Assembly: GCA_003389215.1 (NCBI GenBank)
Contig: QQVP01000119.1
Coordinates: forward strand, 62,001-126,000
Origin: Planctomycetota bacterium
GTDB taxonomy: Bacteria; Planctomycetota; Planctomycetia; Pirellulales; UBA7805
Length of the DNA: 64,000 bases
Direction of reading: 5' to 3'
Within the stretch, counting starts at the first letter, position 1. Each line of letters starts with the position of its first letter. Below, in pieces: positions 32,012 to 42,568 of the stretch. A model generated the notes under the pieces. That model saw only the letters and a list, made by a program, of their open reading frames with translations, had not been told where the DNA came from and searched no databases. The position numbers were made by a program, and so were the translations under genes.

Positions 32012-34324
32012 GTGGCCACTGATCCAGTCTGCGGAATGGAAGTTGATGAAACGACCGATCTGACCGCACAGCGGGACGGGACGACGTTCTATTTTTGCAG
32101 CAACCATTGCCGTCAGAAGTTCCTGGAGAGCCCAGGGTCCAGAGGCGAGGGTCCGAAGACAGAGTCCGCGTCCGAGGAGAAGCCAGCAAAGCGCGAGACG
32201 CGGACAATCTACACCTGCCCCATGCATCCTGAGATCGAGCAGGACGAGCCAGGAGCGTGTCCGAAATGCGGCATGGATTTGGAGCCGAAGTACGTCGCCG
32301 CGGGTGAGGAAGAGGACGACTCGGAACTGCGGAGCATGACTTGGCGGTTTTGGGTGGCCGTTGCCCTGGGTTTGCCGGTGCTCATATTGGCGATGGCGCC
32401 GATGTTCGGTCTGACGCTTGGATTGTCGCCGGCCGTTTCGCGTTGGGTTCAACTGGCGCTCAGTACGCCGGTTGTGCTGTGGTCCGGCTGGCCGTTCTTC
32501 GAGCGTGGTTGGCGGTCGGTGATTACGTGGAACTTGAACATGTTCACGCTGATCGCGCTGGGTGTCGGGGCCGCCTATTTCTATAGCGCGTTCGCAATGC
32601 TGCTGCCAGGTATGATCCCCGATTCCTTCAAGGAAGACGGGCATGTGGCGGTTTACTTCGAGGCCGCGGCGACGATCATCGCGCTGGTTTTGTTGGGGCA
32701 GGTCTTGGAACTGCGCGCCCGCCGCCGCACCGGCAGCGCGATCCGCGAACTTTTGTCGCTGGCCCCGCCCACGGCTCGCGTCATTCGTGATGGGCAGGAA
32801 CGGGAAGTCCCATTGGAAGAGGTTAGCGAGGGCGACATCCTCAAGGTGGTTCCTGGCGAGAAGGTGCCCGTCGATGGGGAGATCGTTTCCGGCAAGAGCA
32901 CGGTCGATGAGTCAATGCTCACCGGCGAACCGATTCCGGTCTCGAAGCAGACGGGCGATGGGGTGATCGGCGGGACGGTGAACCAGACAGGCTCATTTCA
33001 AATGCGGGCCAGCCGCGTGGGAGAGGACACCGTCCTGTCGCAAATCGTACAGATGGTGGCCGACGCCCAGCGAAGCCGCGCGCCGATCCAGCGGGTCGCC
33101 GACATCGTGGCAGGCTGGTTCGTGCCGGCCGTCGTGCTGATTGCCGTGGTCACCTTCATTGCCTGGGCCTGGCTGTCGCCCGTAGAACCGCGACTTGCCT
33201 TCGCGTTGGTCAATGCCGTGGCCGTGCTGATCATCGCCTGTCCCTGCGCGCTGGGACTGGCGACGCCGATGTCGATCATGGTCGGTGTCGGTCGCGGCGC
33301 CAAAGACGGCGTGCTGATCAAAGACGCCGAAGTTTTGGAGATCATGGAGCAGGTCGACACGATCGTCGTCGATAAAACGGGCACACTCACCGAAGGTCGG
33401 CCGCGGCTGACCGAGTGCATTGCGGTCGACGCCGACATGGAAGACGAACTTCTACGCCTGGCCGCTTCGGTTGAGCAGAACAGCGAACATCCCCTTGGCC
33501 GAGCGATTGTGGAAGCCGCGAAAGAGCGCGAGATCAAGCTGGCCACGGTCGACGACTTCGAGTCGATCACAGGCGGCGGAGTATTGGGCAAGATCGAACG
33601 AACGGCCGTGCTGATTGGCAAACCGGCGTTTCTCCGAGAGCAGGGCGTGGAGGATGTCGAAGCTCTCGACGATCGTGCGGAGAAACTGCAACGCGAGGGC
33701 CGCACGGTGATGTTCGTCGCAGTGGATGGCCTGTTTGCCGGCCTGCTGGCGGTTTCCGATCCGATCAAACAGTCCACGCCCGATGCCGTGCGGGAGCTGC
33801 ACAAGTTGGGTCTGAAGATCATTATGTTGACCGGCGACAATGAGCGGACGGCACAAGCCGTCGCCGAGAAGCTCGGCATTGACGAAGTCGAAGCCGGAGT
33901 CAGTCCACAGGACAAGAACCAGCGAGTCAGGGCTCTGAAGTCGGAAGGCCGCAAAGTGGCCATGGCCGGCGACGGCATCAACGACGCCCCCGCTTTGGCC
34001 GAGGCGGATGTCGGCATTGCGATGGGAACAGGCACGGACGTGGCGATCGAGAGCGCCGGCGTGACGCTGGTCAAAGGCGACCTGCGCGGGATTGTCAAAG
34101 CGGTCCGTCTGAGCCGCCGCACGATGCGGAACATCCGCCAGAACCTGTTCTTTGCCTTCATCTACAACGCCCTGGGCGTGCCAGTCGCCGCCGGCGTGCT
34201 GGTTCCGTTGTTCGGCATGGGAGCCTTGCTCAATCCCATGATTGCCGCGGCGGCCATGAGCTTTAGCTCGGTATCGGTCGTCGGCAACGCCCTGCGGCTT
34301 CGCCGGTCTCGGCTGGCCGGATAG
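32012..34324 (+). CDS. copA: Copper-type P1B ATPase with YHS and heavy-metal-binding N-terminal domains
   Basis: A 770-residue inner-membrane export ATPase. Residues 1-40 are a YHS-type metal domain (D-P-V-C-G-M, C-S-N-H-C). Near residue 70 is a second heavy-metal-binding domain (Y-T-C-P-M-H-P, C-P-K-C-G-M). The core has the translocation motif A-C-P-C-A-L-G, the phosphorylation site D-K-T-G-T-L-T, the H-P pair in S-E-H-P-L-G and the hinge G-D-G-I-N-D-A. CPC points to monovalent Cu or Ag. Start GTG with AGGAG 8 bases upstream. No copper chaperone or regulator lies next to it. The gene symbol is by family, not orthology. Confidence 0.9.
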   Translation: MATDPVCGMEVDETTDLTAQRDGTTFYFCSNHCRQKFLESPGSRGEGPKTESASEEKPAKRETRTIYTCPMHPEIEQDEPGACPKCGMDLEPKYVAAGEEEDDSELRSMTWRFWVAVALGLPVLILAMAPMFGLTLGLSPAVSRWVQLALSTPVVLWSGWPFFERGWRSVITWNLNMFTLIALGVGAAYFYSAFAMLLPGMIPDSFKEDGHVAVYFEAAATIIALVLLGQVLELRARRRTGSAIRELLSLAPPTARVIRDGQEREVPLEEVSEGDILKVVPGEKVPVDGEIVSGKSTVDESMLTGEPIPVSKQTGDGVIGGTVNQTGSFQMRASRVGEDTVLSQIVQMVADAQRSRAPIQRVADIVAGWFVPAVVLIAVVTFIAWAWLSPVEPRLAFALVNAVAVLIIACPCALGLATPMSIMVGVGRGAKDGVLIKDAEVLEIMEQVDTIVVDKTGTLTEGRPRLTECIAVDADMEDELLRLAASVEQNSEHPLGRAIVEAAKEREIKLATVDDFESITGGGVLGKIERTAVLIGKPAFLREQGVEDVEALDDRAEKLQREGRTVMFVAVDGLFAGLLAVSDPIKQSTPDAVRELHKLGLKIIMLTGDNERTAQAVAEKLGIDEVEAGVSPQDKNQRVRALKSEGRKVAMAGDGINDAPALAEADVGIAMGTGTDVAIESAGVTLVKGDLRGIVKAVRLSRRTMRNIRQNLFFAFIYNALGVPVAAGVLVPLFGMGALLNPMIAAAAMSFSSVSVVGNALRLRRSRLAG

Positions 34325-34326
34325 CT

Positions 34327-34393
34327 AGCAACTCGCCTTTGCAAGTATCGTTGGTCCATTCCATACAGTTGACTTCCACTCGGACGAGTTGCT
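34327..34393. repeat. Inverted repeat between converging genes
   Basis: AGCAACTCG (34327-34335) and CGAGTTGCT (34385-34393) with a 49-base spacer, between the ATPase and the Wadjet operon's last gene. Could be a weak terminator or chance. Confidence 0.35.
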
Positions 34394-35724
34394 CATGTGT
34401 TTCCACGCAATACATCAGCGGTAATAGTTTCCTGCTCGATTCGCAAAGATGTTTCGGTGATACGCCGCAACAACTCGTAGCATGGAAGGCCATGGTCTGA
34501 GATCGCGAGTTCAATGTCCTCTTGTTCCGCATCAGAGAGGGGAATGGCACATTGTTCAAAACGCTCATGCGTTTCAACGTCCATGTACATCGGCTCGATA
34601 TCCAGTCCAGTTCTCTCGATAAGGGAGGCAAGGATTCGTACTCCGAATAGATCAAGGTCACCCTGATGACGAAACGTTGCGTCGGGGGAGGCTTGCGCTA
34701 GCAGGCGTAAGAGGGCCACGACAGCGCGATTTGCGTGGCCTTCCGTGTACACTAAGATCATCTCTGCGTCGTCGTGATGCAATTCAATCATGTCGAGAAA
34801 GGAAGTTTCGTTCTCAACGCTAATCACACATTGGACACACGTTTGGGGACGCACACGCGCGTTTAACAAATGCTGCGCCGACAGCCAAACGGGTAAATGC
34901 TGCGAGGCTGCTTCGGTCGCCCAATTCCACCGAGTTCCTTGCCGCAATAACGCAAACCGTCCGAATGCGAGCACGGTGACCGAAGTCAAATTTTCAACCA
35001 AGCCAACCAGGCAAAGCGCCCGAGCAGCCCGTTCTTTGTCGGTTAGTGATTCGCTCAGTTCTTGGGGCAAAGGGTTGAATTGTAGTTCATCGTCGGCCAG
35101 GTCACGCCACACCTGATTGCCTGGTCGAAACCAATGTGTGTCTCCGGCAACATGTCGGGATGCGTGAACGACGCGTTCCATTCGCGTGGGTTCGCACCTA
35201 AGGTCTTCAACGAATTGAAGGAGCGAGATGTAACGTCGAATTTGCGGTCCAATCTGATCGAGCTGCCACTTCTCGCTTCGATGCCAAAACCGTCCTTTCC
35301 GCTGATCGAGGAGTTTCAACTCTCGTTTGGCAACAAGGCCGGGCAAGCCGTTCTCAGGCACGTAGGGTGTCAGTTCGCCCTTGATACGCTCGGCTCGATC
35401 CTGCTTTTCCTGTTGGCGGTTTCGCAACTTTCGCCCACGCGCCCCCGCCAACGCTGGCAAGAAGATCGCCTCGGCGCCGAGCACCTCTGTTTCCCACCGA
35501 AAGAAAAGGAGTTTGCATTTGCTAGGGTCGGTGCCCCGACGAACGTACGTGTCGGAGAAGAACGTAACAAGCGCGGCGTGTTGGGCTACAGGACACGTAA
35601 TCTGCGCCGGCACAATACCCTTCGATTCTGCCTTGCGCAGGATTATGTCGGCGGCGTCCCCAGCACCCGGAGTCTCCTTCAGCCATCGCCTTATCGCCGT
35701 CGAAATATCGCTCGGACTGGTCAT
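34393..35724 (-). CDS. jetD: Wadjet JetD (nuclease subunit)
   Basis: A 443-residue protein, last gene of the operon. The C-terminal half is TOPRIM-like: V-I-S-V-E-N-E-T-S-F-L-D supplies a conserved Glu, Y-T-E-G-H-A-N-R-A-V-V-A-L-L a connecting segment, and R-H-Q-G-D-L-D-L-F-G-V-R-I-L the Asp pair. In Wadjet, JetD cleaves plasmid DNA after the SMC-like complex has extruded a small circle. It overlaps jetC by 4 bases (ATGA), so translation is coupled. Confidence 0.85.
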   Translation of the reverse strand: MTSPSDISTAIRRWLKETPGAGDAADIILRKAESKGIVPAQITCPVAQHAALVTFFSDTYVRRGTDPSKCKLLFFRWETEVLGAEAIFLPALAGARGRKLRNRQQEKQDRAERIKGELTPYVPENGLPGLVAKRELKLLDQRKGRFWHRSEKWQLDQIGPQIRRYISLLQFVEDLRCEPTRMERVVHASRHVAGDTHWFRPGNQVWRDLADDELQFNPLPQELSESLTDKERAARALCLVGLVENLTSVTVLAFGRFALLRQGTRWNWATEAASQHLPVWLSAQHLLNARVRPQTCVQCVISVENETSFLDMIELHHDDAEMILVYTEGHANRAVVALLRLLAQASPDATFRHQGDLDLFGVRILASLIERTGLDIEPMYMDVETHERFEQCAIPLSDAEQEDIELAISDHGLPCYELLRRITETSLRIEQETITADVLRGNT

Positions 35725-38700
35725 TCCTTCGTCTCATGTCCGATCACGGGCTCCGGCCGCGGTTCTGCGAACAACTCACGCTGAGGCTCGCGTTTCTTCC
35801 AAATCAGCGGAATTAACACAACACCATCGTGCTCATCTTTCTCCACCATCACGGTCGTGCTATCGGCGGCATCTTCGAGAATCGTGCCATCCAAGTCCGG
35901 TGATGCAATCACGAGGTCGAGATCGAGTTGCTTGGCACACCGCAGCAGTAGCTCCTTACGTTGCATATCCAACCCGTAACCGTGAAGCGCCTCGTCCATC
36001 ATAAGCAGCCGGATCTTCGTGCCAGAGCGATCGAACAGAAACCTTGCCAGCGCGAATAGCAGGAGATAATGGTGCGTGCCTTGTGCGCCGCCGGAACCGC
36101 GAACAAGCTCGTCCGATCCCAACGATGTCACATCCTCCTTCTCAGTATGCTGAAGTTGAAACTGATACGTGTACCAATTGCGATAATCCAAGAACGGTGG
36201 AATCTCACCTTCGCCCGTAAGTTGGTCGCGGCGGTTCTCAAGGTGCTCGCGCAGTTCCCTGCGCTGTTCCGCATCCAACAACGACTGCCGCTGAATCAGT
36301 TGCACAAAAGAGGCGTGCTCCGGCGTTACTTTCGTCTTCAACTGAAACCGCGAGTGGCCAAACGTAAGGTTCTCCAAGACGCGGTTTAGACCATCTTTGG
36401 TTTGCTGGAGCGTGCGAACATTCGATCGTAGTTGTTCGGTTAGGCTGTGGGCCAATATCTGCTCGACCAGCTCAACATTCTTTTTCTTGAGTGTCTCACG
36501 CCAATGCTTTTCCGTTTCGTCGCGCTCTTGCAGGATCTCGTCAAGCGATTGATCGCGGAAGTCTCGCACATCAATCCAGCCAGTGGTATCTTCCACGCGG
36601 AACCGATAACGGCTTGCGAAGCGGTCACTCAATACACCATCGCTCCCTCTCAGCCGCTCGGCTGTGCTTGCTTGCCTAGCGACAGCATCGCTGATTCGCG
36701 ATGGCAGATCCTTTATCCGCGAAGCACGTTTGATATTGAATACATAGTGGTCGACGTTGTCTGTGCCAGCAGGTAATACAGCCCTCAGTTCGTCGCGAGC
36801 ATCTGTTACCAGCACTTGAGCTTCGCCAAGTTCACTTTCGCCTTCAATTATTTCACCGGAAAGCGTCTTAACTCGCTCTGTTGTGTCGTTGCGTCGTATC
36901 CTACATCGTTCGATCGAAGAAATCGTTTGCTTCGATTTACCGTTCAGGTCATCGAGCCTCGCCTTGATCGCTCCAATATCAACGCCTGTTAGTTGCGCCC
37001 TTAGGTCGGAGATAGTTATCGCAAGATGTTCTTGCTCAAACCGTTCTTTCGCGAGATCGGTATCAATTTGCGAAACCTGCAACTCAACCTCATGGATGTT
37101 CACCTTGACTTGATCGAGACTGTCCCAAGCGCGCTCGACGCTGCCAGGCAAGTCAAGGTCGTCGATCTGGACGGGAAGCTCACTGAGAGCGTCACGCACT
37201 GTACGACAGTGGGCCAGATCGCCGGCCACGCTCGACGCCTCACTGTCAATTTGTTCGATGGACGCCCGCAATCGCGCGATCTCTTGCTCTCGAATCCGTT
37301 GTCGCGTCTCCTGACCGATCCATCGTGGCGTGCTGAGTTCCAACCGCCAACGCGCACCGCGCTCACCGCCGGCCCCATCAATGACAAACCAGTGCTGATC
37401 CGCACCATCGGGCGCGGCCTGAGCCAACAACGCGAGCGTGCCAACAGTCGCTTGCAAATGTGCAAGAACGCGCTCGTTGCCAATGTGCAGCAACTTGAGC
37501 AGACTCGTGCCTTCTTTGGGCTGAGCCACACCTGGGCGCGCTACAGCGGTGGCGTCAAGCAGACGGATACCCTGGCCAACGCTCATTACAATCTCACAAG
37601 CTACCGCGGAGTCGTTCGGCGACGTCACGAGCGTCGCAAGGCGCTCGACGCCGAGGGCTGCCTCTACGACGGCTTTCACTTCCTCCGACACACCGGGGGC
37701 AAACTCAAGCTCTTGATACAACAACCGCGGTCTAATCCCGCGCTGCTTGAGCGCATCAAGCGATTCGTCAAGTCCGCCAATGGCCGGCACAACGTCGTCG
37801 AATCGCCGAAGACGTTGCAAATCCTCATCGTATGCATTGCGTTGCGTCTGAAGCTCCGTTTGTCGATCCTCAAGGCGGTGGATTTCGTCACTCATGTTGC
37901 TGACGATGCGGGTAGCCAATTTTTTCGTCTCCGCAACGGCTGTACGGATCGAGTCGACCGGCAATTCGTCGTCTACTGTTCTTGGCAGCAAACGTTGCGT
38001 GGCGAGTAATTGCTCAACAGTTTCTACAGATATGTCCAGTAGCGATTCGCCCAATTCATCGAATCGGCGAGCCGCGTTGGACAGCGTGGCGGTCACTGTT
38101 TCGATGCACTTGTCGCGAGCCCTCATCTGCTTGGCAAGTTTGTTCGTGGCTTCCGTCCGCCGATCGGTCAAGGTTGTGATTCTCCCCTCAACGCCCTTGA
38201 ACCGAGTTTCGAGTTCTTCAAGTTGTGTTGCAGTTTGGTAGCTCTCGCTGGCATGCAGGGTCGCGATCTGTTCATCGAGCGTTTGTGACTCGGCTTCCAA
38301 CTGCGAAAGTTCGCGAGAGAACTCTTCAATCTGTTCTGAACATTGTTGAAGTTGATCTCGCTTCTTCTGCAACGTCGTCGCCAACTCGTCTGCGTACCAC
38401 TTCGCCTCGACGTAACGGTAACGACGCAATGTCTCGCAAGCATCGCGCGCCTGATCGCGTATCTCGCAGAGTTGGTGGAGTGCTTTCACGTCATCACTGA
38501 GGTCAGTTAGCTTTTGCTCAATTTCCGCGATGTCGCGAAATCCTTTGGCAACTTTGTCAAACGGATCAGGGTCTGGCGCCGGCAGCACTTGACGAAATAC
38601 CTCGTCGAAGCCGCGAGCAGCCTTTGAAAGTTCACGATAGCTCTTAGCCTTTCGCCAAAGATCTGTGACGAGATCGAAATCCTCACGCGTTTGGAACAGC

Positions 38701-39245
38701 CGATCGGCGACGACCGTTCGATACTTGCTCATGTCCGTTAGAATTGGATCGTCCAGCGATTCCGCCAATTCGTCACGGCTGGCGATTCGGAAACTGCCGT
38801 TATCGTTCTTCTTTACCAGCGGCAGATCGGCCGCTCGATTGCTCGTCACGACTCCCCATTTGCGGGCTCGCGCATTCATGTCCACTGCGGATGCGCCAAA
38901 TACGAGCGTCAAAGGCGCCTTGCCGATGTCCTGTTCAAACTCCGCCACAGCGTACGCAATGCTTCCGCCCTTGCGATCAGGGTGTGGATTGCCCGCCAAA
39001 TCGGCGCGAAGAATGATCCCCTGCAATGATCGTCCTTCGTCGCGTCGCCCAGCAGTTTTGGCTGCCGCGTTAAAGTCAAAGCTCTGACCTCCGGAAAGAA
39101 TCAAATGAAGCGCATCAATGATCGTCGTCTTGCCCGATTCATTGATTCCGATGACGAACAAATCACCGTGAACTTCTATCAATTCGTCGTTGTAGTTATG
39201 GAAACCTACAAGCCGGAGTGCCTTCAGCCGCAACCGATTCATCAT
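35721..39245 (-). CDS. jetC: Wadjet JetC (SMC-like ATPase)
   Basis: A 1174-residue SMC-like motor. The N terminus has V-I-G-I-N-E-S-G-K-T-T-I-I-D (Walker A), a long coiled coil fills residues 260-1000, and the C terminus has R-G-S-G-G-A-Q-G (signature) and L-L-M-M-D-E-A-L (Walker B). It forms the loop-extruding heart of the complex with JetA and JetB. It overlaps jetB by 4 bases and jetD by 4 bases. Confidence 0.92.
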   Translation of the reverse strand: MMNRLRLKALRLVGFHNYNDELIEVHGDLFVIGINESGKTTIIDALHLILSGGQSFDFNAAAKTAGRRDEGRSLQGIILRADLAGNPHPDRKGGSIAYAVAEFEQDIGKAPLTLVFGASAVDMNARARKWGVVTSNRAADLPLVKKNDNGSFRIASRDELAESLDDPILTDMSKYRTVVADRLFQTREDFDLVTDLWRKAKSYRELSKAARGFDEVFRQVLPAPDPDPFDKVAKGFRDIAEIEQKLTDLSDDVKALHQLCEIRDQARDACETLRRYRYVEAKWYADELATTLQKKRDQLQQCSEQIEEFSRELSQLEAESQTLDEQIATLHASESYQTATQLEELETRFKGVEGRITTLTDRRTEATNKLAKQMRARDKCIETVTATLSNAARRFDELGESLLDISVETVEQLLATQRLLPRTVDDELPVDSIRTAVAETKKLATRIVSNMSDEIHRLEDRQTELQTQRNAYDEDLQRLRRFDDVVPAIGGLDESLDALKQRGIRPRLLYQELEFAPGVSEEVKAVVEAALGVERLATLVTSPNDSAVACEIVMSVGQGIRLLDATAVARPGVAQPKEGTSLLKLLHIGNERVLAHLQATVGTLALLAQAAPDGADQHWFVIDGAGGERGARWRLELSTPRWIGQETRQRIREQEIARLRASIEQIDSEASSVAGDLAHCRTVRDALSELPVQIDDLDLPGSVERAWDSLDQVKVNIHEVELQVSQIDTDLAKERFEQEHLAITISDLRAQLTGVDIGAIKARLDDLNGKSKQTISSIERCRIRRNDTTERVKTLSGEIIEGESELGEAQVLVTDARDELRAVLPAGTDNVDHYVFNIKRASRIKDLPSRISDAVARQASTAERLRGSDGVLSDRFASRYRFRVEDTTGWIDVRDFRDQSLDEILQERDETEKHWRETLKKKNVELVEQILAHSLTEQLRSNVRTLQQTKDGLNRVLENLTFGHSRFQLKTKVTPEHASFVQLIQRQSLLDAEQRRELREHLENRRDQLTGEGEIPPFLDYRNWYTYQFQLQHTEKEDVTSLGSDELVRGSGGAQGTHHYLLLFALARFLFDRSGTKIRLLMMDEALHGYGLDMQRKELLLRCAKQLDLDLVIASPDLDGTILEDAADSTTVMVEKDEHDGVVLIPLIWKKREPQRELFAEPRPEPVIGHETKE

Positions 39246-40057
39246 GCCTCGGTCTCCTCTGGCGATACTGGAGACATCATTTCTTCCTGATGGGTGTTGT
39301 CAGCGTCTGACTCAACGAGTTGGCCGATTTGCGAGCCATCCTCTGGGTTTTCGCTCTCGTCAGCAACGTGGCCGCCGAGCATGTCAACTTTGCTTAATGC
39401 CTCGGCACGGTAACAGCGCAAACCTGGCAAGAGGGCGTACAGCACATCGCTCTTTCCTTCCTTGGTGAAGCCAGCTTTGATGCCAGTGTCTGCTGCGACT
39501 CCGATTCGCTCGCGTTCTGCGATGAATCGGTATTTTTCAAGCGTCTTGAATAATGACCGACAGCCATCCAGGATTTTCTCCTCTGACGGCGCGTCTTCAC
39601 CGAGTTGCTCTTGAAAGCGCTTAAAAACGAAGTCAATGAAGTCCGCTAACACGAAGCGAACCTCGTCGCATGCGTCAAGGTCCAAGTTCTGCTCGTCTGC
39701 TTGCCGTTGATGAAACTCCAACAGCAGCACGAACAATACGTATTCCTGGCGGCCGGACAAGCGAAACACGTGACGTTGTGTCGGCCTTAACTCCGTATTG
39801 AAAACCTTCGGCTTGATTAGCCTTGCAATATAGTCATCGACGTAAAGCTCCCATCCGAAGAACGCTTCAAAAAACTCTCGAAAAACACTACGTCGTCGTT
39901 TGAGAATACCAAACAGGTCGATGTCGTCGTCACGGTAGAAAAACGGCGACTCCATCAACACGTTGACAACACGGCGTGCCCGATCCGCCCCGATCTTTCC
40001 AAACAGGGACTTGAATGCCTCCTGAGCGGTCGTTTCAACATCAGTTTCATAATCCAT
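39242..40057 (-). CDS. jetB: Wadjet JetB (kite-type subunit)
   Basis: A 271-residue, mainly helical protein with winged-helix character (RRRSVFREFFEAFFGWELYV) and an acidic C-terminal 45 residues. It lies 1 base after jetA and overlaps jetC, as expected for the small MukE-like subunit that bridges motor and kleisin. Recognised mostly by position and size; the fold match is from memory. Confidence 0.8.
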   Translation of the reverse strand: MDYETDVETTAQEAFKSLFGKIGADRARRVVNVLMESPFFYRDDDIDLFGILKRRRSVFREFFEAFFGWELYVDDYIARLIKPKVFNTELRPTQRHVFRLSGRQEYVLFVLLLEFHQRQADEQNLDLDACDEVRFVLADFIDFVFKRFQEQLGEDAPSEEKILDGCRSLFKTLEKYRFIAERERIGVAADTGIKAGFTKEGKSDVLYALLPGLRCYRAEALSKVDMLGGHVADESENPEDGSQIGQLVESDADNTHQEEMMSPVSPEETEA

Positions 40058-40058
40058 G

Positions 40059-41570
40059 CTATGAGTCCTGGCTGAATACCATTTGCGGAAGCGTCAAGTT
40101 TCCCACGTCATTCCTTGTTGGAAGCGTCACAACCTTTGAAACGGTCGGGAACGCGATTCGATAACGGAGGTATCGTTTTCGCAGATGCGACCCATCCAAA
40201 CGCGCAAAGCGAATCGCCGCGAAAAGCATCTTCACTTGCGACCAGTCCCGCAGTTCGGCCTCGGAAACGAACGCCTCTGGATTCCCGCGCAAAATCACCG
40301 ACTGTACGAACTCGTTTAGGTCCTGCATTTGCTTGATCAGCGCAGGCCGCTTCGACGTCGCACGGCCGTTTGCCGATGGCCGAATCGATGCACCCATGAA
40401 TCTGTGACCTGCGCTCGTGTAGGATCTTGGTGGCCGTGGCGGCTCGACTGTTTCGGTGGGCTTGCCGCGGTTCTCGTCTAGTACAGCGTGGGCAGGTTGC
40501 CAAAGGTCCAAGAACAGAGTTTCGAGACGTCCATTCTGAATAGCCGTGTTGTCCGTCCGCAGCAGCCTGTCCGAAAGTTCGCGCAGTCCCGCAACCAACT
40601 GGGAGCGACGCACCAATTCCGTCAAGTAGCGCTTTAGGTGCCCAGTAACATCCGCCAACCGCTCGTGAACTGCTTTTCGCCGAGCGTCGAGAATTCCCTC
40701 TGGCTCAAGAAACTCTTGAACGGCACGAATGATCTGTATGGGTTCAGGCGGCCTCATCAGGCCCTGTCGCGTCGGATCATTGGCATACTCCAACTCCATC
40801 GCGTCCCGCACGCGGTCGAAAAACTCGGCGGCGCCTTCTTTCACAAGTTGGATCAGTTTCACGTGCGAGCGTTCGCGGAGTTGGTCGATTTCCTGCAAGT
40901 ATCGTTCGAAGTATGTTTGCAACTGTGTGAGCAACTCAGTCAGCCGGTCTCGATCTGGGATTTGAATCGCCATTTCGCTGAGCCACAGATCTAGTCGCAA
41001 GAGTTCCTCGCCAGCCTCCTCGACGGCCATGCGAGCATGAGCGAGTTGTCGGCCCACCCGGCATAGATCATCGTGGTCGGCTTCGTCCCCGATTCCCAAG
41101 ACGTCAACAATCTTCGCGAGGAAGTCATCGACGTCCTGCAAGCTGAATCGCGCCGACGCAGTTCGATCTTCACTAATGCTATCGACGTGCGATTCAAGTT
41201 GACTAAGAATTGCACTGGTCGTTTCCGTCATCCGTACCAAATATCGTTCCAACCCACGATCCTGAATCCGACGAATCCTTCGTGGTTCCAACCGCATGGA
41301 TACATTGCCCCAATCAACGAGCGTGTTTAAGTGAGAGCGGAGCGCCGTACGGTCGTAATCGCTTTCTGCCTTGAATTTTTGAAGGACCGGCAAAACTCGC
41401 TCGTACAGCGTGACAAGAGGGATTTCCAACTGCATTTCTTCCTGACGAGCACGATACAAAGCGACCAATATCGCTACGTATGGCTCTGCGGGCGCATTCG
41501 TCAGGAAGCGGAACTGGTTACAATCCAGCTTCGCCAAGACTTGTTGCAGGGAATAATCCCAAATCCGCAT
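40059..41570 (-). CDS. jetA: Wadjet JetA (kleisin-like subunit)
   Basis: A 503-residue protein. The N-terminal 110 residues are winged-helix-like, with a conserved L-N-T-L-V-D-W-G-N-V-S-M-R-L region. It continues with long helices and a C-terminal winged helix (S-Q-V-K-M-L-F-A-A-I-R-F). The V-D-W-G-N segment resembles DUF2397-type JetA, which as I recall belongs to type II, or the pfam-poor type III, rather than type I. It is the first core gene, 15 bases after the HTH gene. Confidence 0.8.
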   Translation of the reverse strand: MRIWDYSLQQVLAKLDCNQFRFLTNAPAEPYVAILVALYRARQEEMQLEIPLVTLYERVLPVLQKFKAESDYDRTALRSHLNTLVDWGNVSMRLEPRRIRRIQDRGLERYLVRMTETTSAILSQLESHVDSISEDRTASARFSLQDVDDFLAKIVDVLGIGDEADHDDLCRVGRQLAHARMAVEEAGEELLRLDLWLSEMAIQIPDRDRLTELLTQLQTYFERYLQEIDQLRERSHVKLIQLVKEGAAEFFDRVRDAMELEYANDPTRQGLMRPPEPIQIIRAVQEFLEPEGILDARRKAVHERLADVTGHLKRYLTELVRRSQLVAGLRELSDRLLRTDNTAIQNGRLETLFLDLWQPAHAVLDENRGKPTETVEPPRPPRSYTSAGHRFMGASIRPSANGRATSKRPALIKQMQDLNEFVQSVILRGNPEAFVSEAELRDWSQVKMLFAAIRFARLDGSHLRKRYLRYRIAFPTVSKVVTLPTRNDVGNLTLPQMVFSQDS

Positions 41571-41585
41571 GGCGATACATCCGCT

Positions 41586-41795
41586 CTACTTTGCTTTTCT
41601 CGGTCGTTCGGACGAGGCGTCTATCACCCGCAGAAAATCTTCCAGGTCTGCCCGTTTGAACAGCCGGTAACCGTTCGCTGGGTTCCTGCGCACCGGTATT
41701 TTGCCGCCCTCGGCCCAGGTCCGCAAAGTGTTTTGAGATACCCCCAATAACTCTGCCGCTTCGGCAGTTTTCACGTACTCACTCAGCTTTTCCAT
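41586..41795 (-). CDS. MerR/excisionase-type HTH protein leading the Wadjet operon
   Basis: A 69-residue protein that is a complete helix-turn-helix of MerR/BldC/excisionase type: T-A-E-A-A-E-L-L-G-V-S-Q-N-T-L-R-T-W, then V-R-R-N-P-A-N-G-Y-R-L-F. It is first in the operon, 15 bases before jetA. It probably controls the operon by binding the upstream intergenic DNA; a role as a Wadjet accessory is also possible. Confidence 0.8.
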   Translation of the reverse strand: MEKLSEYVKTAEAAELLGVSQNTLRTWAEGGKIPVRRNPANGYRLFKRADLEDFLRVIDASSERPRKAK

Positions 41796-42079
41796 CTCAG
41801 GTCGCTCCGGAAAAACGCACTGGATCGGTCCAGACGCTGCAATAGTCTACCAAAGCCTTCAATGAACTAGTAGTGTACTGCCGCTTCGTTTGACGCGGCC
41901 CGCCTGCCAGCATTTGGGGAGGCAACTGGCTGCTGCAACTCGGCTGTCGATCGGAAGTTCGGGCCAAACGGAAGAAACCGCCGGCCCCTGCGAAGAAACC
42001 GTGTGGTTGCTGCATCTAAAAGGGCAGAAAGGGAGGGGGACATTCGCTTCTCCCAGGCGAATTGCCAGAAGGGCCTGAA

Positions 42080-42448
42080 ATGAACGGGTTTGGTGCAAAA
42101 CTCCTGGTCGTCTGCTTGTCAGGCGTGCTTGCGATGCCGGTTGGCGTCTGTTGCGGCGCCACGATCGATCGTGGGAAGGATCAGACAGCCTCCGCCCGTT
42201 GCTGCCACACACCGGAAACGCAGCCGCATCAGACGCCGGCCAAACTAGCGAAATCCTGCTGCTGCCAGGAGCGGGCAAACAGAACGGTCACAGCAAAGCC
42301 CGCGAAGCGGGTGCTTGCTCTGTCGCTGCCGGCTACTCCGCCTTCTTCAAGACCGCACCTGAGTAATGCGTGGGGCGTCATACCCCATGCCTTCTTTGAG
42401 CCAGGCGAACATTCTTTTCAATCGCTGTATTGTGTGTGGCGGTGTTAA
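42080..42448 (+). CDS. Exported Cys-rich protein
   Basis: A 122-residue protein with a signal peptide (GAKLLVVCLSGVLAMPVGVCCG). The mature part has a Cys/His cluster (A-R-C-C-H-T-P, S-C-C-C-Q-E-R). The start has AAGGG upstream. It precedes the repeat Cys-rich protein and is probably a periplasmic metal binder. No family recognised. Confidence 0.6.
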   Translation: MNGFGAKLLVVCLSGVLAMPVGVCCGATIDRGKDQTASARCCHTPETQPHQTPAKLAKSCCCQERANRTVTAKPAKRVLALSLPATPPSSRPHLSNAWGVIPHAFFEPGEHSFQSLYCVWRC

Positions 42449-42568
42449 TCCGCGCGGGTGGGCGCTTTCGGAGAATGCCCATGCGCCCCAGTGGTGTGAC
42501 GCCACGCGGCAAGCGTGCGTCGCAGGATTGCGTTACTCAACTTCAAATCACACACAAGGAACAATACG

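Noticed and set aside
32998-34161. A 387-residue frame antisense to the copper ATPase
   Set aside because: It is a mirror of the ATPase's codon use in a GC-rich gene and resembles nothing.
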